From Spirochaetales bacterium (GTDB taxonomy: Bacteria; Spirochaetota; Spirochaetia; DSM-27196; SKKC01): a stretch of 33,124 nucleotides of DNA. A program made the position numbers and the translations under genes. Every line of letters begins with the position of its first letter. Within the stretch, counting starts at the first letter, position 1. The notes beneath the pieces are model-generated. The model was not told the DNA's origin and ran no database searches. It saw only the letters and a program-made list of their open reading frames with translations. Positions 31,436 through 33,124 of the stretch are shown piece after piece. The stretch spans positions 1 to 33,124 of the forward strand of contig SLIN01000108.1 of assembly GCA_007135605.1 (NCBI GenBank). Direction: 5' to 3'.

Positions 31436-32806
31436 TCAGTCGGCGTTTCCCTCGCCTTCTTCATCGACGTCGTTTTCGTCTTCGCGAAGCAGCTCGCCGG
31501 GGTCGCGATCGAGTTCTTCGAGGTCCCCGAGTGCACGCATCTCTTGTTCGAGCTCGCGAGCTCGACGTGCGTTTACGAGTGTTTCCTCGGCCGGCTCGAA
31601 GCGGGGATCGATCTCTACTGCCTGCTCGAGCAGGGATACGGCGCGCTCAAGCTCACCGGAGGTAAGTGCTTCGACACCCTCGAGGTAGAGGTCCTCGAGG
31701 TGTCTGCGTTCCTCCGCGCGCCCCCGGTCGCCGAAGTTAAAGCGCGCTTCAATGCTGAAGTTATCAGGCCCCGACACCTGAGTAACCATGTCGAGCGTGT
31801 AGTTCACCATCAATGATACCGAATCGAAGTCGACATTTCCGCCGAGGCTCAATCTCGGATTGCCGCCCTTAAGCCGAACTCCGGTTCCGGCACTGAAGAA
31901 ATCGGTGACGCGAATGGAGGTACCGGCGGCGACCGCGAACGGAGCTGAAGGGGTATCGGGTGCGAGATTAATCGGCATTTCCGCATCGAGCGCGATCGTA
32001 ACCGGCCGTAACGGGCGGTAGGCGAGTCCGGCGGCGACCAGTGACGGCGGCGACTCCTCGCGTGCGAACGTACCGAAATTGCGTGCGACGACGCCGAAGG
32101 CGGCGTTGCGATCGCGACTGGGGAACGGTTTAAGAAAATTGAACCGCAAGAGCGCGCCGGCATCAACCAGGAATGACGTTGTCGACTGATCCGGGGCGAT
32201 TATCTCGGGGACCGATCGGTGTGCAACCTTTGCATTCATCCCCAGACTCAGTCCGTGAAATCTGTAACTGCGGAAGAAGTTATAGGAGATGTTCGCCGCA
32301 GCGCTCAGTTCCGAATAACGGGCGGAGAGTGTTTGCCGGCCCCGGTCGTCACGGCCTGTGAACGGAACGTGAAGGTACCGGGCAACACCTCCGATCCCGA
32401 GATCCCCGAAGCGGGTCGAGTAGGCAGCGCCCTCGACGGAGGTATCGGCGATGTAGTTACGGTGAAAAAGCCCGAGCTCAGTGTGCGTCATTGTGGCGGT
32501 CGCCGCGGGATTGGTCTCGATCGCACTGAGATCGCGTGCAACCGCCGTATACGCGGTACCCATCGACTCGCGCTCGCCACCGAGGGGTATCTCGAGAAGC
32601 GGAAAGACGGTAAGACCGGTCTGCCGCCGGCCACCTTGTGTGAACAGCGAGTCCCAGATGTCGCTTTCGGCGAGCAGTCCTGACCCTTCGGCGTAGAACT
32701 CGCTCCAATTGTCCGCGTGTATACTCGCCGGACCCCCGAGGAACAGGAGCATGCCGGTGGAGGCGAGAATTATGGATAGGTAGCTCGTCTTACGACATCG
32801 ACTCAA
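31436..32806 (-). CDS. UPF0164/FadL-like outer-membrane protein with C-terminal TPR
   Basis: Predicted beta-barrel of the spirochaetal UPF0164 family, 456 residues. Residues 1-31 form a signal peptide (SYLSIILASTGMLLFLGGPASIHA). The conserved entry LLEIPLGGERESMGTAYTAVARDLSAIETNPAATATMTHTELGLFHRNYIADTSVEGAAYS matches the usual P-x-G-x-R-xx-MGxAYTAVAxD and NPA motifs. About a dozen alternating amphipathic strands follow. After the barrel (ends near FNFGDRG) comes a TPR-like unit YLEGVEALTSGELERAVSLLEQAVEIDPRFEPA and an acidic tail DENDVDEEGEGNAD. UPF0164 proteins of Treponema pallidum are modelled as FadL-type fatty-acid channels. TTG 32806 is chosen because GAGGGACGG precedes it and the signal peptide follows; the frame is open to GTG 32854. 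Confidence 0.82.
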   Translation of the reverse strand: MSRCRKTSYLSIILASTGMLLFLGGPASIHADNWSEFYAEGSGLLAESDIWDSLFTQGGRRQTGLTVFPLLEIPLGGERESMGTAYTAVARDLSAIETNPAATATMTHTELGLFHRNYIADTSVEGAAYSTRFGDLGIGGVARYLHVPFTGRDDRGRQTLSARYSELSAAANISYNFFRSYRFHGLSLGMNAKVAHRSVPEIIAPDQSTTSFLVDAGALLRFNFLKPFPSRDRNAAFGVVARNFGTFAREESPPSLVAAGLAYRPLRPVTIALDAEMPINLAPDTPSAPFAVAAGTSIRVTDFFSAGTGVRLKGGNPRLSLGGNVDFDSVSLMVNYTLDMVTQVSGPDNFSIEARFNFGDRGRAEERRHLEDLYLEGVEALTSGELERAVSLLEQAVEIDPRFEPAEETLVNARRARELEQEMRALGDLEELDRDPGELLREDENDVDEEGEGNAD

Positions 32807-32990
32807 ACCGTCCCTCTGCTTCGAACTATAACGCAATCGCTCTATACAATCCACCGGAACTTCTTGTATGCGAATCTCTTACCGCATCTTGAAGACCGTT
32901 GTCGATCGGTCGATAAGCGTAGTACCATCGGTATATAGGAATCTGATGTAATAAAATGGAGACGATGGTCAAACGGCCTGAAGGGAACGA

Positions 32991-33124
32991 ATGCGAGCGG
33001 TAGTCACGCTTCTCTCCATTTCCGCGGTACTGCTCCTCGCCACCGTCGCGGTCCATCCGTTCGGACAACGCGAGGATCCGATTCGAACAGCCGAAGAGCT
33101 TATCGAGGAGCGCAGATATAACGA
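32991..33124 (+). CDS. N-terminus of a secreted protein (3' truncated)
   Basis: The frame starts at ATG 32991, with AAGGGA 5-10 nt upstream, and runs off the right edge after 44 complete codons. Residues 1-24 look like a signal peptide (VVTLLSISAVLLLATVAVHPFG). The mature part begins QREDPIRTAEELIEERRYN, whose pattern resembles the first helix of a TPR. There is no lipobox Cys. The gene is divergent from the porin across a 184-bp gap that holds only promoter-like AT-rich stretches (TATATA near 32933), with no other gene visible. Confidence 0.65.
   Translation, partial: MRAVVTLLSISAVLLLATVAVHPFGQREDPIRTAEELIEERRYN

Noticed and set aside
1-33124. tRNA, rRNA, CRISPR array or prophage
   Set aside because: No T-arm-like GTTCGA-type cloverleaf, no rRNA-like stretch, no regularly spaced repeats and no phage or transposase proteins were seen.

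Overview
The window looks like chromosomal DNA from a free-living, fairly GC-rich spirochaete (Spirochaetaceae-like). The strongest taxonomic marker is the gene at 31436-32806. It resembles the UPF0164/FadL-like outer-membrane proteins of spirochaetes and carries a TPR tail. A fused trehalose-6-phosphate synthase/phosphatase, a type III pantothenate kinase and signal-peptide proteins of gram-negative type fit this. The assignment rests on recognising protein families by eye, not on a search. I see no tRNA, rRNA, CRISPR array, prophage or intact insertion sequence.

Layout. 1-3380: the tail of an unidentified gene, then a three-gene sugar-type ABC importer (binding protein, single-domain ATPase, RbsC-like permease) behind a promoter with a perfect 14-bp palindrome. 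3460-6962: a SAM methyltransferase, a divergent MFS transporter and an iron-type alcohol dehydrogenase. 6986-10922: a membrane-anchored GH3 beta-N-acetylhexosaminidase, a C45 (penicillin acyltransferase-like) self-cleaving hydrolase and an OFA-like MFS transporter. 11004-14277: a long-chain acyl-CoA synthetase and a secreted nitrilase-superfamily amidohydrolase, separated by a MITE-like hairpin element. 14447-18372: a tight four-gene operon (M18 aminopeptidase, quinone-oxidoreductase-like MDR, CsaA-like protein, two-domain methyltransferase), convergent with an RluA-type pseudouridine synthase. 19201-20837: a hypothetical gene, a single-domain asparaginase and an HD-domain protein. 20946-23050: a hypothetical gene, coaX and a fumarylacetoacetase-family hydrolase. 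23153-28280: the trehalose bifunctional gene divergent from an ROK fructokinase, then a membrane protein and an aldo/keto reductase. 28299-33124: an alpha/beta hydrolase divergent from an Xre regulator, a TIR-like/ankyrin protein, a two-TM protein, the UPF0164-like porin and the start of another secreted protein.

The genes are mostly housekeeping and catabolic: sugar import, trehalose and fructose phosphorylation, peptide and peptidoglycan turnover, fatty-acid activation, CoA synthesis and RNA modification. I found no clear new defence or biosynthetic system. The observations most worth checking are these. (1) The phosphatase half of the trehalose enzyme has Asn in place of the nucleophilic Asp (NYDGT). 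(2) At least seven genes without a Shine-Dalgarno have a sigma70-like promoter whose -10 ends only 6-10 nt before the start codon, which suggests leaderless mRNAs. (3) Tandem direct repeats (3 x 11 bp and 2 x 15 bp) lie exactly between divergent promoter pairs. (4) A 147-bp inverted-repeat element supplies the stop codon of the nitrilase-family gene. (5) A TIR-like domain lacking the usual catalytic Glu is fused to ankyrin repeats beside an Xre regulator.
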